A stretch of 64,000 nucleotides of DNA. Origin: Spirochaetales bacterium (GTDB lineage Bacteria > Spirochaetota > Spirochaetia > UBA9216). The DNA lies in assembly GCA_016839055.1 (NCBI GenBank), contig JAEKNX010000012.1, forward strand, positions 1-64,000, in the 5' to 3' direction. Below, piece by piece: positions 1 to 9,741 of this stretch. The translations under genes and the position numbers were made by a program. The notes under the pieces were generated by a model. That model ran no database searches and was not told where the DNA came from. It saw nothing but the letters and a program-made list of their open reading frames with translations. The first letter of the stretch is position 1. The number at the start of each line of letters is the position of its first letter.

Positions 1-172
1 ACAAACTTGCTCTTTATCATTGTATGGGAAAGTTGCCAAGACCTGAATCCAGTTTCAAATTCTTGTGAGGAGCCATAAATAGCAGTTCAGAATAGGAATA
101 ATCACTTGTATGTAAATCCGAATTAATCCTTTATAATGTAATTGTAAAATTTGAGTTAGTGTGGAGATAAGC

Positions 173-1762
173 ATGAATGTGTTTGATTATTTATATAGAC
201 TCTTAATTTCATATTCGAATTTTGAAAATGACTCACTTCTCAGGGCTGGTATAATATCAGCGTCAATTTTTTTACTTATAGAGCTTATTTCCTTTCTTAT
301 TATTAAGGCAGCCAGAAAAAAGCAGAAATTAAAATATAGCGCACTGATAATATCATTGTTTCAGGGTTTTCGTATTTTTTTCAGGTTTCTAATTGTTTAT
401 CTTTTCCTGATAGGAATTAAATCTCCGGAAAAAGCGATGTATCCTGTAAGTATAATCTATAGAGGAATAGAGCTGGCAGTATTAAATATCGGATCGATTG
501 CAGCTATTATGAAAATGATTCAAGTTCTAAAAAGAAGAAGTATAGAATCTTCAATAGGAACTACCGCAAGCGGTAAACTTAAAACAACTTCTGAAAAAGG
601 AATTAGCCTCATAGTCATACTGCTTGTCTTCAGCATGTATATCAGCCAGCTCAAAAGAGAATTTTCCTATGAACTGAAGACAGAACTCTGGATATCTTCG
701 ATAGTTATAATTAACTCTGTCCTTCTGATGATGGCGCTTTTTTTTGCAGTTGAGAAAATTCTTCCCCGTATTCAGAATTATCTAAATACTCATTTCCCCT
801 CAGGTCTTGCCAAATATTTTTTATCAATAGTTGCAGGTCCGTTGAAGATTTTTGTTATTACAGTATTTCTTATTTTAATTAAACCCGTAATGATTGAACA
901 GGCCAAAATGATTGACGTTGTCGTAAAACTGATAGAGATCACAATTTCAGCTTCAATTATCTGGATTCTGTCTAATTTTGTCGAAATATTCATTTCACGT
1001 CTAAGTAAATATTCTGAACTTGATACTAATTCCCTGGATAAAACTCTGATTGAAATGATTCGCATGATTATAAGAGTTTGTTTTATTGCGGCATTTCTTT
1101 TTTTATCCATTAGGGTTCTTACCGGAAAGCCTCTCACAACGCTTCTCGCTGGGCTTGGTATAGGAGGTTTGGCGGTTGCTCTTGCGGCGCAGGATACTCT
1201 TAAGAATTTTTTCGGCAGTATAATGATCATGACAGACAAACCATTTAAAGTTGGAGAGCGTATATCCGTTGAGGGGTATGATGGTGTTATCGAATCAATC
1301 GGCTTTCGCAGCACGAGAATCAGAACCCTCACAGGAAATCAGGTTGTGATTCCGAATGACAAAGTAGCTCAAGCGTCTATTGAAAACATAGGCAGACGGC
1401 AGTCAATCCGCAGGCTGACCAATATTAACATTACCTATGGAACAACACCGAAAAAAGTGGAAAAGGCATTATCAATTATTCGCGGTATTTTAGATAACCA
1501 TGAAGGTATGCTGCCGGATATGCCTGCCAGGGTGTTCTTTAACGAGTTTAACGCCGACTCGTTAAATATTTTAGTACTGTATTGGTATTCTCCGCCGGAT
1601 TATTGGGAGTTTATGCGTTTTACAGAAGAGGTGAACCTGAAAATAATGAAAATGTTTGACGCCGAAGGTATCGAATTTGCTTTTCCGACATATACTACTT
1701 ATCTTGAGCAGGAGGACGGCAAATCTATTAAATTGAATATTAATGATTCTACGATAGTGTAG
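173..1762 (+). CDS. MscS-family mechanosensitive ion channel
   Basis: Small-conductance mechanosensitive channel of the inner membrane, which vents solutes when membrane tension rises. The N-terminal half holds several hydrophobic segments, making this longer than E. coli MscS (286 aa) and closer to the multi-TM MscS relatives. The pore-lining helix is recognisable at about residues 320-350 (Gly/Ala-rich, LLAGLGIGGLAVALAAQD). It is followed by the typical beta-domain (KPFKVGERISVEG, then GxRSTRIRTLTGNQVVIPND) and an alpha/beta C-terminal domain. An upstream GTG at 161 opens the same frame, but GGAG at 163-166 lies 6 nt before the ATG at 173, so I start there. A TATAAT hexamer sits at 132-137. 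The gene stands alone. The family call is secure; the gating properties are unknown. Confidence 0.93.
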   Translation: MNVFDYLYRLLISYSNFENDSLLRAGIISASIFLLIELISFLIIKAARKKQKLKYSALIISLFQGFRIFFRFLIVYLFLIGIKSPEKAMYPVSIIYRGIELAVLNIGSIAAIMKMIQVLKRRSIESSIGTTASGKLKTTSEKGISLIVILLVFSMYISQLKREFSYELKTELWISSIVIINSVLLMMALFFAVEKILPRIQNYLNTHFPSGLAKYFLSIVAGPLKIFVITVFLILIKPVMIEQAKMIDVVVKLIEITISASIIWILSNFVEIFISRLSKYSELDTNSLDKTLIEMIRMIIRVCFIAAFLFLSIRVLTGKPLTTLLAGLGIGGLAVALAAQDTLKNFFGSIMIMTDKPFKVGERISVEGYDGVIESIGFRSTRIRTLTGNQVVIPNDKVAQASIENIGRRQSIRRLTNINITYGTTPKKVEKALSIIRGILDNHEGMLPDMPARVFFNEFNADSLNILVLYWYSPPDYWEFMRFTEEVNLKIMKMFDAEGIEFAFPTYTTYLEQEDGKSIKLNINDSTIV

Positions 1763-2070
1763 TCAAATTTGATTAACCTGATTGATACTAATAATAGAAA
1801 AAGATATCGATGACTATGAGAAAGCGCTTCGAGGCTGATAACCATTTATAATTTCAATTAAACAGTGCATGGAGACCGAAACCTCAGCCGACCTGTCAAA
1901 TTAGCTGTTAGTGTCATGTTTGCTTTATGCCTGCCGTCCTCAGCTTTAATTTCGTCATTGTTTTTACTATTTAAGGATGTGTCAGATGGAACCTGATCTT
2001 TTTCTGACGATTCCCGGATAAACTTTCTATTTTCATTTATTATATCAAAAGTGTTTTGGTTGAAAGCCGG
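1763..2070. other. Intergenic stretch without a supportable gene
   Basis: Roughly 300 bases between the convergent MscS gene and the terminator of the LapA-like gene. I see no RNA gene, repeat or convincing open frame. A minus-strand frame at 1858-2100 begins inside the terminator hairpin, so it is not annotated. Confidence 0.5.
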
Positions 2071-2108
2071 AAAAGAAGAACCCGCCCTTGAGTAATTCAA
2101 GGGCGGGT
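2071..2108 (-). terminator. Rho-independent terminator after the LapA-like gene
   Basis: Perfect 12-bp stem: 2080-2091 pairs with 2097-2108 around a 5-nt loop. On the minus strand it is followed by a T-rich tract (TCTTCTTTT). It lies 25 nt downstream of the minus-strand gene ending at 2133 and would end the transcript coming from the lipoprotein gene. Confidence 0.85.
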
Positions 2109-2132
2109 CTGGATCTGCTAGGGGAATATAAA

Positions 2133-2336
2133 TTATTTTTTTGTGGATTTTCTACTCTTTCTTATTCCTATCACCAGTCCTCCTGAGATTGCTCCGGCTA
2201 TAAACATCATTAGATACATTATTGCTCTGGACACTGAGAATGACCACTTTAGAAAAGTTAAGTCTACAACTTGCGGATTCTGGGCTACAAAAATCAGTAC
2301 GAAAATCCCAATAATTATTCCAAAAATAAATTTCAT
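2133..2336 (-). CDS. LapA/DUF1049-like small membrane protein
   Basis: A 67-residue protein with two predicted transmembrane helices (about residues 2-19 and 38-57). The motif FVAQNPQVVDLTFLKW between them is the hallmark of the LapA (lipopolysaccharide assembly protein A, DUF1049) family, and the C-terminus is lysine/arginine-rich and probably cytoplasmic. In E. coli LapA helps regulate LPS synthesis. Many spirochaetes lack LPS, so the role here is open. It follows the OmpA-type lipoprotein by 16 nt on the same strand, suggesting co-transcription, and is closed by a strong terminator. Confidence 0.8.
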   Translation of the reverse strand: MKFIFGIIIGIFVLIFVAQNPQVVDLTFLKWSFSVSRAIMYLMMFIAGAISGGLVIGIRKSRKSTKK

Positions 2337-2352
2337 ATATTAAACCCCTGTT

Positions 2353-4800
2353 CTATTTCTTGATTAGAAGAAACTCTACTCTTCTGTTTTTCCATCTATT
2401 AGTCAGATCACTATTAGGCACAACAGGCCTGCTTCCGCCGTAACCTACAGTTAAAAGCCTTTCTGCGTCTATACCTCTTCGCACCAGAGCATCCCTTATA
2501 ACCTCAGCTCGTTCGGTCGATAGAGGCATTAGAACCTCATCCTGTTCGGTCTGCATTTTTGCCGGATTGTCCCAATAAACCCTTACTGCATGCCCTTCAA
2601 TTTGGATTTTGTATAGATTGTATTTTTTTAGAATCACAGCTAATCTATCGAGAGTAGCCAGATTCTTCGCAATTTTATCTGTGTCAAGAGATAGATAGTC
2701 AGCCTTGTTGGGAACAAAGTAAATACTCGAGATGATAATCTTAAGATTGTTCCCATCTTTCATAACAAGAATGTCAATAGCAATCTTTGAAGATGCATAG
2801 GATATGTTGCCGACTTTATCTTTTACAATATATTGTATATCATAATCTGACGCTGACTGAACAAGTTCTTTTTCATTTGAAAGTCCGTCCCATTTAATAA
2901 CATTTTTAAGTTCGCCCGTACCGTTGTAAGTCTTGAAAGTGTTGCCTGCCGGATCAATTATTTTGATGATCCAGGAATCAATTCCCGAGGCATCTTTTGC
3001 TGAGCTTTTAATTTCCAGAATGTCGTCTGTTCCATCCTGATCAGGTGAAAAAACGGCTGGAGATGTGGAAATGCTTAATTGAGGTCCTGTGATATCAATT
3101 AAAAATGAGTCTTTAGTTTTAGATGAAACTTCATTTCCTTTGCTGTACTCTACGGCAAGTTGAGCCGTATATTCACTTTCCATTACAATACCACGCTCAT
3201 CAAGGCCGTTCCAGTCAATCCGGGGAGGGAGAGATGTATTTACCTCTGTTGATGAAAATGTTTTTATTAAGGTTTCTTTTTTATCCAGGATTTTCAAATG
3301 CCATATTCGGATTTCTTCCGGAATATCTGTAGTCAAGGTAAAGGAAATTATATCACTAATGCCGTCACTATTCGGTGATGCCGACGTATTCATTGCCGAA
3401 ACGTTAATTACCGGTTTTCTTGTGTCAATTCTTATTCCCTGCAGCTCATGGGAAACCGTGTTCTCCGCGTTATCAGTGCAGTCAATCCTGTAACTGTAGG
3501 TTCCGTCTGCAGCTTTCTTTCCATTGTTATCAAGGCCGTTCCAGGAAAACTTGAACGCATGGTTTTTCCAGGAAAAAGACTTTACCACTGTGCCCTTGCT
3601 GTCCAGGATTGAAGCTGTCCACAGCTCTTCCTGACTCGAGCTCTGATTAATGTCGATGCCATCTTTTTTTCCGTCTCCATCGGGTGAGAAGAGCAGGTAA
3701 TCAGTAGAGACGTTGATTATCGGAGCAGAGTTGTCAATTTCAAAAAGCTGTGAAACCTCGTTGGATTCACTTCCGTTTTTATAGAGGACACTTATGTGGC
3801 TTTTATAAAAACCATCATTAAGCAGCAGTCCGTCATTGTTTTTTCCGTCAAAGATCAGCGAATCGGGCAGAGTTGTCTCACCTGAAAAAATCCTGACAGC
3901 GACTCCCGTTCTGTCATGAATTGAAACAGTCCACGACATCATCGTTGAAATGTTAGCTACTTTAGGCACAATCTTTATTGTATCTTTTTTGCCATCAGCA
4001 TTAGGAGAGAAAACATTCAAATCTCTTGTTATGGAAACAGGAGATTTGGTTGTATCGACGATAATACCTGAAAGAGAAAACTTAGCTTTGTTTCCTGCCC
4101 GATCAGTACTGCCGACCTTGTAAGAATATTCACCATCGGGGGAGGGTTTATCCTGTTCATCTAGGCCATCCCAGGTGAAATCCCGTGCAAGACCGTCCCA
4201 ATTGAATTTTTTAATAGTTTTACCGGTAGTATTGGCTATTACTCCGGACCATTTTTCTTCAGCACTGGAGAATCTCTGAAATATTCTTACAGTATCAAGT
4301 CGTCCGTCGCCATCCGGGGAAAATAGAGGATAAGCGGCTGAAACCTCAACACTTGGAGGTGTATTGTCAACAACTACAGTGAATTTTGGCGATGTGAATG
4401 TTTGGGTTGTTCCGTAGGATATTTCTATATGATATTTATAATCTCCATCGGGAACAGCGTTGCCATCCTTATTCACACCTTTCCAGATGAAAGATGAAGG
4501 AATACTGAGGTTCTGGTTGCCGGATTTCTTTGAATCCTCACCGGATGAGAAAATTGCGTTGCCGCGCTGATCTGCTACAATAATATTGTAGGCCTTGATT
4601 TTTAAATTTTCATAGGCAGGGATTTTGATTTTTACATCAAGATAGTCTTTGACTCCATCCTGATTCGCCGGTGATATCCAGGTTACTTCCGGAGGCATCC
4701 CTTCCAGATCCATTGGACCTTCAAAGGTAGCGCATCCTAAAATGATGATGGTTGACAGTAATATTGCTGTTAACCCGTGTTTTTTGTAATTTTTTTTCAT
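2353..4800 (-). CDS. OmpA-family lipoprotein with FlgD-like Ig repeats
   Basis: Predicted lipoprotein: a charged N-terminus, a hydrophobic stretch and a lipobox ending at Cys23 (IILGC). The body is a series of about five repeats, each with an (L/V)FSPDGDGxxD calcium-binding-like loop, a W-x-V-x-I-x-D strand, a WDGLD turn and a DGxYxY strand. This is the FlgD-type Ig-like fold seen in many spirochaete and Bacteroidetes surface proteins. The last ~130 residues are an OmpA domain that should bind peptidoglycan (IEGHA, then RAEVIRDALVRRGID and GYGGSRPVVPN, NRRVEF). It probably links the outer membrane to the cell wall while displaying the Ig stalk. A strong AGGAGG site precedes the ATG. The OmpA and Ig calls are secure; the ligand is unknown. 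Confidence 0.88.
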   Translation of the reverse strand: MKKNYKKHGLTAILLSTIIILGCATFEGPMDLEGMPPEVTWISPANQDGVKDYLDVKIKIPAYENLKIKAYNIIVADQRGNAIFSSGEDSKKSGNQNLSIPSSFIWKGVNKDGNAVPDGDYKYHIEISYGTTQTFTSPKFTVVVDNTPPSVEVSAAYPLFSPDGDGRLDTVRIFQRFSSAEEKWSGVIANTTGKTIKKFNWDGLARDFTWDGLDEQDKPSPDGEYSYKVGSTDRAGNKAKFSLSGIIVDTTKSPVSITRDLNVFSPNADGKKDTIKIVPKVANISTMMSWTVSIHDRTGVAVRIFSGETTLPDSLIFDGKNNDGLLLNDGFYKSHISVLYKNGSESNEVSQLFEIDNSAPIINVSTDYLLFSPDGDGKKDGIDINQSSSQEELWTASILDSKGTVVKSFSWKNHAFKFSWNGLDNNGKKAADGTYSYRIDCTDNAENTVSHELQGIRIDTRKPVINVSAMNTSASPNSDGISDIISFTLTTDIPEEIRIWHLKILDKKETLIKTFSSTEVNTSLPPRIDWNGLDERGIVMESEYTAQLAVEYSKGNEVSSKTKDSFLIDITGPQLSISTSPAVFSPDQDGTDDILEIKSSAKDASGIDSWIIKIIDPAGNTFKTYNGTGELKNVIKWDGLSNEKELVQSASDYDIQYIVKDKVGNISYASSKIAIDILVMKDGNNLKIIISSIYFVPNKADYLSLDTDKIAKNLATLDRLAVILKKYNLYKIQIEGHAVRVYWDNPAKMQTEQDEVLMPLSTERAEVIRDALVRRGIDAERLLTVGYGGSRPVVPNSDLTNRWKNRRVEFLLIKK

Positions 4801-4851
4801 TTTTCGACCTCCTGACTTATTTTAGCTGTTATTAAGTTAACTGATAGAATG

Positions 4852-5088
4852 CTAAACTGTTTTAACTTCCTTATTGTCTTCACCAGAACCTGCTAATATT
4901 TCCACCTTGAGAATTTCGACTCCGAGACTGCGTATCCGGCTGAAAATACTGAATAGAGCCGACTGATCTTTTATATGTCCCCGAATTATAGTGGTTCCTT
5001 CATGTGTTTTTTCAACACTGATATCATTCATGAAATCTAACCATTCCCGATCCAGATGTCCTTTTAGGATGATTTCAACAGTTTCCAT
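4852..5088 (-). CDS. Small conserved protein of unknown function
   Basis: A 78-residue soluble protein. It matches the general pattern of a small family I recognise by its layout: a strand I-x-x-x-G-H-L-D-x-x-W-x-D-x-x, a central T-x-I-x-G-x-x-x-D-Q-x-A-L strand-turn-helix, then x-I-R-x-L-G-V-E-I-L-K-V. The DQSALFSIFSRIRSLG segment is the most conserved part. No enzymatic residues are apparent. It sits between a broken LuxR/MalT-type regulator and the OmpA-type lipoprotein, all on the minus strand, and could belong to either transcript. No function is assigned. Confidence 0.65.
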   Translation of the reverse strand: METVEIILKGHLDREWLDFMNDISVEKTHEGTTIIRGHIKDQSALFSIFSRIRSLGVEILKVEILAGSGEDNKEVKTV

Positions 5089-5195
5089 TGGTTGTATCTC
5101 CGCATTGTTAGAAGTTTAATAACCGGACCTCGAGATGTAACCGGACTAAAGTATGGTTTTGAGAGATGCAAGGTTAGGTTTCTGATAGTTTAAGA

Positions 5196-6689
5196 CTATA
5201 GACTCATTTCACGGGCTTTCAGGACAGCCTGAGTTCTGTTTTTAACATCCATTTTGCTGAATATATTATTAAGATGCCATTTGACGGTACCTATGCTGAT
5301 GAAAAGTTTGATACTTATCTGCTGGTTTGATAGACCATCACAAAGAAGAACTAAAATTTCTGATTCTCTTCTGCTTAAAGATTCAATCATCGCGCCGGTT
5401 TTTCGTTTAGCTTGTTTTGGTATTGAGGGTTCTTCCTGACGTATTGTCATTATTTCATTGAGAATCTTCGTTCCGTCTTCAAATATAAAATTATTGACAT
5501 CTGTCATTGCTATAGCCTCGACAGCCTTTTCGGCATATTCAAATGCTTTCTCTACATGATTTTCAACCAGGTAAACCCTCGCCAAAGCTGATAAAATCAT
5601 GCCTTTTTCTGGTTTAAATATTTCATCAGATGGAATAGAAAATAATAAGTCTTCACCGGTTTTTATAGCTTTATCTAGTTTGCCTTCTTTTAAAAAGGCA
5701 TAAATAAGATTATTTATCATAGCGTGATAAATAAATGAATATCCATCCGCCGGTATGACTTCGCGGGCTGCCGTAAGAACAGCAGCAGCTTCTGCATAAT
5801 TACCATTTAGTAAAAGACTTTTGCCTAGAATTAGTCTTGCCATACCCGAAAAAAACGAAATCTCGTTTTCTAATAGGCTCAGACTTACTTCAGCATAGTT
5901 TTGACATAGATGGTCTTTATTATCAAAAAGAATCCAGGCTTTCAGGCATAATAACCTCCCGTCTTTACTGGAATATGAATCATCCAATTCCATTTTCATT
6001 ATGCTGTTTATAATATCCGGAGAAGCCTGGCCATGAGTTAAGTAGTCTGCCCATAAATGGAAAATGGAAATTTCCGGATCACTAAATGGGAATTCGCTAT
6101 GATCACTGAAAAACTGCGAGATTATATTAAAACGGCCTTTCAAAAACAGAGTATCGGAATAACGGATTACAAGTGAATTAATTTGAGTTTTATTTTTTGA
6201 CAGGAAGGCGTATTTTAATGCAGAAGATATATTATTATGAAGAGCGAACCATATTGATGCACGAGTATATATTTCTGTCTGCTTATCATTTCTATATGCC
6301 GATTTTATATATTCTGAAAATAGCACATGATATCTTTTCCAGTTATAATCAATATCCTGTAATAAAAACGGAAATGATTTTTTTAGTAATCTTGTAATTA
6401 TCCGGTCGCTGTCATCACGGCGCCTGACGAAATCACAGAGCTCTTGATTGAATGATTCAAGAAGAACCGTATCCTGAATAAATTCGATAACTGAATTATC
6501 AAAAGAAGTAACGACTGAATCTGAAAAGTAATCGATAACATACTTATAACTTAAAAGCGATGTATCTATGGCTTCAATTCGCTTGTCAGCCTCAATAGTT
6601 AACAGATACATTGCTGCTAAAGATACCGCCGCCGGCCAGCCTTCTGTTTTTAGCAGTATTTTTTTCAGATATTCTTCCGGAATTGTCAA
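5196..6689 (-). pseudogene. C-terminal part of a MalT/LuxR-type regulator, cut off by an in-frame stop
   Basis: The downstream portion of a large ATP-dependent LuxR regulator. It begins with the end of the STAND-type ATPase module (KTEGWPAAVSLAAMYL, the usual teGWpaaLqlA motif). About 300 residues of helical TPR-like repeats follow (for example AEAAAVLTAAREV and ARVYLVENHVEKAFEYAEKAVEA). It ends in a LuxR helix-turn-helix (LSRRESEILVLLCDGLSNQQ, then GTVKWHLNNIFSKM). It is in the same frame as the ATPase half at 6711-7304, separated by a TAA at 6711-6713. The intervening codons read LFNNYFD and fit the family, so one nonsense change explains the split. The TTG at 6689 is not a natural start. 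Confidence 0.8.
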
Positions 6690-6710
6690 ATCAAAATAAT
6701 TATTGAATAA

Positions 6711-7304
6711 TTATTTTATCTCTTCCAGGCCGAAGGATAAGTCATTCTGACGTATTTCAATCAGGTTTTCTTTAAGTCTTAGGCTTGCAATGGAAAGAGG
6801 AGGATCCTCCTGTGATAATATGAGCAGATGGAGATTTTCCGGAAGATCATCCAGAAACACTGTCATGAAACGGTGAATATTCTGATCCACAATTTCCTGA
6901 TAATTATCTATTACCATAGATAGCTGTACTTCAAGATGTTCAAGTTCATAAACAAAAAGCTCAGCCATATATTGAGGCGTTTTGACAATAGGGCTTGTTA
7001 TTGCTGAGTTTATAGATTTCCCAAAGGCTGGAAAGTTCTTCTTGATACTTTCAGTTAAATATCTAAAAAAGGAATTAAAAACATTATCAGCCGTCCCTAT
7101 AGTCAGCCAGGACACTGCCTCTTGCGTTTTTATCCAGGAGGCGGCAAGTGAAGTTTTACCATATCCTGGCGGTGAAATAATCAGTGAAACCGCCTGAACC
7201 TGTTCCGCGGCTCTCATGAGTTTTAACTCAAGTGAAGGTCTTTTGATGTAAGAAGAATGCAGTTTCGGCGGGCAAATTTTCGATTTTAAAATAATTGAAT
7301 CCAT
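6711..7304 (-). pseudogene. N-terminal ATPase part of a MalT/LuxR-type regulator
   Basis: The N-terminal module of a MalT-like regulator: an opening LKSKICPPKLHSSYIKRPSL, a Walker A SPPGYGKTSLAASWI at about residues 45-60, and a Walker B-like MVIDNYQE with the LLILSQEDPPL sensor region. It stops at TAA 6711-6713 in mid-domain, while the same frame continues as the rest of the regulator. I start at ATG 7304 instead of GTG 7319. The minus-strand TATAAT at 7311-7316 leaves only six bases before 7304, which suggests a leaderless transcript. If the stop is real, this half has no DNA-binding domain and the gene is probably inactive unless read through. Confidence 0.78.
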
Positions 7305-7462
7305 AAGTTTATTATACACGATTTTTCTGCAATTTGGAGCCGTTGTTAATTTTAATAAAGATTGTCAATTTTCTGCTGTTTATTTTGTTTTCTGAGGGAG
7401 TAAAAAAGTGTTCTATGCTTTATTAAGATAGAAGAATTTCACATTCAAATTTGGCTTGATAT

Positions 7463-7486
7463 AAAAAAAAACCGCCCTTTGGCGAT
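7463..7486 (-). terminator. Terminator downstream of tRNA-Arg
   Basis: On the minus strand a 6-bp stem (ATCGCC/GGCGGT, one G-T pair, loop AAAG) is followed directly by eight T residues. It starts about 13 nt after the 3' end of tRNA-Arg and would end the tRNA-Pro/tRNA-Arg transcript. Confidence 0.85.
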
Positions 7487-7498
7487 CTTTTTTTATGT

Positions 7499-7572
7499 TA
7501 CGTCCAGCTGGGTTCGAACCAGCGACCTACGGCTTAGAAGGCCGTTGCTCTATCCAGCTGAGCTATGGACGC
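7499..7572 (-). tRNA. tRNA-Arg (anticodon TCT)
   Basis: Cloverleaf read on the minus strand. The acceptor stem is GCGTCCA/TGGACGT with a G-T closing pair. The anticodon stem ACGGC/GCCGT carries the loop CTTCTAA, so the anticodon is TCT, and the T loop is GGTTCGAACCC-like. The discriminator is A and CCA is not encoded. It reads arginine AGA/AGG codons. Confidence 0.95.
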
Positions 7573-7598
7573 ATGATGTACAGGACGTATCCTGTTAG

Positions 7599-7671
7599 TC
7601 GGAATGAGAGGACTCGAACCTCCGATTTCCTGCTCCCAAAGCAGGCGCCTTAGCCACTAGGCAACATTCCG
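7599..7671 (-). tRNA. tRNA-Pro (anticodon TGG)
   Basis: Minus-strand cloverleaf. The acceptor stem CGGAATG/CATTCCG has the C1-G72 pair typical of bacterial tRNA-Pro. The anticodon stem CCTGC/GCAGG carries the loop TTTGGGA (anticodon TGG), the T loop is TTCGAGT and the discriminator is A. It lies 26 nt upstream of tRNA-Arg and both probably share one transcript. Confidence 0.95.
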
Positions 7672-7822
7672 TTACTGTTGAAGTTTGCAAAGTATAAGAA
7701 TTATGATGATGAGAGTCAAGTAAGATTCAAAACAAAACTACTTAAATTTAATTATAGAAACGAATTGTCGAAAGACTCCAAGGGAAGCTAGCCGGATGTT
7801 AAATATGAAGGCCTATAGACAA

Positions 7823-8200
7823 TTATCCCAGGAAGGTCATGATTACTTTTATAATTCTTTCAATATTTTCTTCCTTCTCAAAATTGCTGCCAAAATGATA
7901 TTGAAGTTTCATCTTCTCGTGTTCGAATATGAATCTGCGAAGGATATTGGCAATAATCGAATAAATAACATAGGCAGAAGCTGAGCGATAAATCCATGTT
8001 GATATCTCACTGCTGTCCATTTCGTCTATAAAAAGATTCTGATAGAACCTGATACCGTTTAACTCTTTTTCATTTATCTGATCCAAGAACCGGGTATTGT
8101 ATTCGAAGCTTAGAGAAAGCCAGGTGGACATGAAATAGGGGTTGAGTTTCGTCATATGGAAGAAGCATTGCAGAATGGGAGATTTCTTTATGATACCGCT
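7823..8200 (-). pseudogene. TetR-family regulator remnant lacking the DNA-binding domain
   Basis: The open frame runs from an upstream stop at 8201-8203 and encodes ~125 helical residues. They resemble the C-terminal ligand-binding half of a TetR regulator (helices around FMSTWLSLSFEYNTRFLDQI and ISTWIYRSASAYVIYSIIAN). No TetR helix-turn-helix precedes it in any frame up to the divergent transporter, so I read it as the tail of a lost local regulator. An intact 110-residue protein of unknown function starting at 8155 is possible. The family call rests on general helix pattern only. Confidence 0.45.
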
Positions 8201-8330
8201 TCAAATCTGCTTTCAGAATAAAATATCCTTATTATTTTTGTCCTGCGATTTGTTTTTCTTGACATACTGAGAAGTGAAAATTAACATGACATACGAGTCA
8301 ATCATAATTATAAAAGTAAAGGATGTAAAA

Positions 8331-9725
8331 ATGCAGTCTTTGTCCGGAAATATTGCAAAACAGACTATGACGAGAGGGAAGGTTGTTATATTTGCTTTCG
8401 GAGGCTTTGGGTGGTCGCTGCTGAGCTTCGCGCCTTCAAATTTACTAACATACTTCTACTTTCCACCGGAAGTCGGCGCCAATACTTTTCCTGTCTTCAT
8501 CTTTCAGGGAGCTGTAATAGGTGTGCTGACAATTCTCGGTGTCATAGCCTTTACGGGGCGAATCTTTGATGCGGTTACAGACCCTATAATTGCTGGGATT
8601 TCGGACAGGTCTAAATTTAAGTTTGGACGCCGGAGAACCTTTATGCTGATAAGCGCCCTGCCTTTTGCCCTTCTTTCGGTAATTGTTTTTCTCCCTCTCA
8701 CGCCGGGTGAAAGCAACCTAAACGCAGTCTGGCTAGTGGTAAATCTGTTTCTGTTCTATCTGTTCTTTACGATGTACGTAATCCCATATTCCGCGATGAT
8801 TCCAGAGCTTGGGCATACTTCAAAACAACGCTTACTGCTTTGTACTATAGGTTCGGTAGGCTGGGCGCTGGGGTTCTTTATAGGCAACAGCATATATGCT
8901 TTAAAGGAAGTGCTTCAAAATCTTGGATTAAACGAAGTCAGAGCCATGCAGAGCGGGATAGGGCTTTTCGCCATCATAGGTTTCATCTCCTGTATGCTTC
9001 CTGTTATCTTTATTGATGAGCGGAAGTACTGCGAAAAACATTCTTCTAATGAGAAACTCTTTCAGGCTCTTAAAGGGGCTCTTGTGAATCCGGATTATGT
9101 TTTTTTCATGGGAAGCACCTTTGCCTATTTTGTGGGAAATCTATTTCTGGAGATAGGTATAATATATTACGTAACTCTGCTAATGAAGCTCCCGGCGAGC
9201 ATGGCCAGTCTGTTGATGGCTATCATGTTTATCGCGAGTTTCTGTTTTTACCCCCTACTCTATAAGATAGTCGACAAGATAGGGAAGAAAAGGCTTCTGT
9301 CATGGGCTTTCTATCTTCAGACCATAGTCTTTGCCTTAATTTCCCTAAGCGGGTTGGTTCCTTTTATTCCTGCAAGAATAATGGGATATATCGGGATAGC
9401 TTTAGCTTCCCTTGCCGTGGCGGTATTCGGGATTATTCCAGGAGCTATAAACTCGGATATTGCAAGGATGGATTCGATAAAAACAGGTAATCATAAAGAG
9501 GGAATATTTTCCGGATTATATGGTTTTATGAACAAGGCGGCAATTTCTTTCAGTAACCTGATCTTCCCTTCCTTTCTACTTCTCGGCCGCAGCGAAGCAA
9601 ATCCTCTTGGAGTAAGGCTGGCGGCGGTAACCGGGGCGGTTATGATGGTGATAGGGGTTCTATTACTCCGTAAATATAATGAAAAACGGGTGAACTCGGT
9701 TTTAGCTACTGAAAACGCGGACTAA
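8331..9725 (+). CDS. GPH-family (MelB-like) sugar:cation symporter
   Basis: A 12-helix inner-membrane transporter of the glycoside-pentoside-hexuronide family, expected to bring in a glycoside or hexuronide with Na+ or H+. Recognisable features are the loop after helix 2 (FDAVTDPIIAGISDRSKFKF then GRRR), the conserved helix-4 stretch (MYVIPYSAMIPELG), a central loop around residues 225-245, and KIGKKRLL in the second half. Upstream in-frame ATGs at 8274 and 8286 lack ribosome binding sites. AAAGGA at 8318-8323 lies 7 nt before ATG 8331, giving 464 aa. It precedes decayed glycosidase-like and URO-D-like genes and may be the last working part of that catabolic cluster. The substrate is unknown. 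Confidence 0.85.
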   Translation: MQSLSGNIAKQTMTRGKVVIFAFGGFGWSLLSFAPSNLLTYFYFPPEVGANTFPVFIFQGAVIGVLTILGVIAFTGRIFDAVTDPIIAGISDRSKFKFGRRRTFMLISALPFALLSVIVFLPLTPGESNLNAVWLVVNLFLFYLFFTMYVIPYSAMIPELGHTSKQRLLLCTIGSVGWALGFFIGNSIYALKEVLQNLGLNEVRAMQSGIGLFAIIGFISCMLPVIFIDERKYCEKHSSNEKLFQALKGALVNPDYVFFMGSTFAYFVGNLFLEIGIIYYVTLLMKLPASMASLLMAIMFIASFCFYPLLYKIVDKIGKKRLLSWAFYLQTIVFALISLSGLVPFIPARIMGYIGIALASLAVAVFGIIPGAINSDIARMDSIKTGNHKEGIFSGLYGFMNKAAISFSNLIFPSFLLLGRSEANPLGVRLAAVTGAVMMVIGVLLLRKYNEKRVNSVLATENAD

Positions 9726-9741
9726 AGAACGGAGGAAAACT

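Noticed and set aside
1858-2100. Minus-strand open frame of 80 codons
   Set aside because: It begins inside the terminator hairpin of the LapA-like gene, has no ribosome site, and its composition is not protein-like in a recognisable way.
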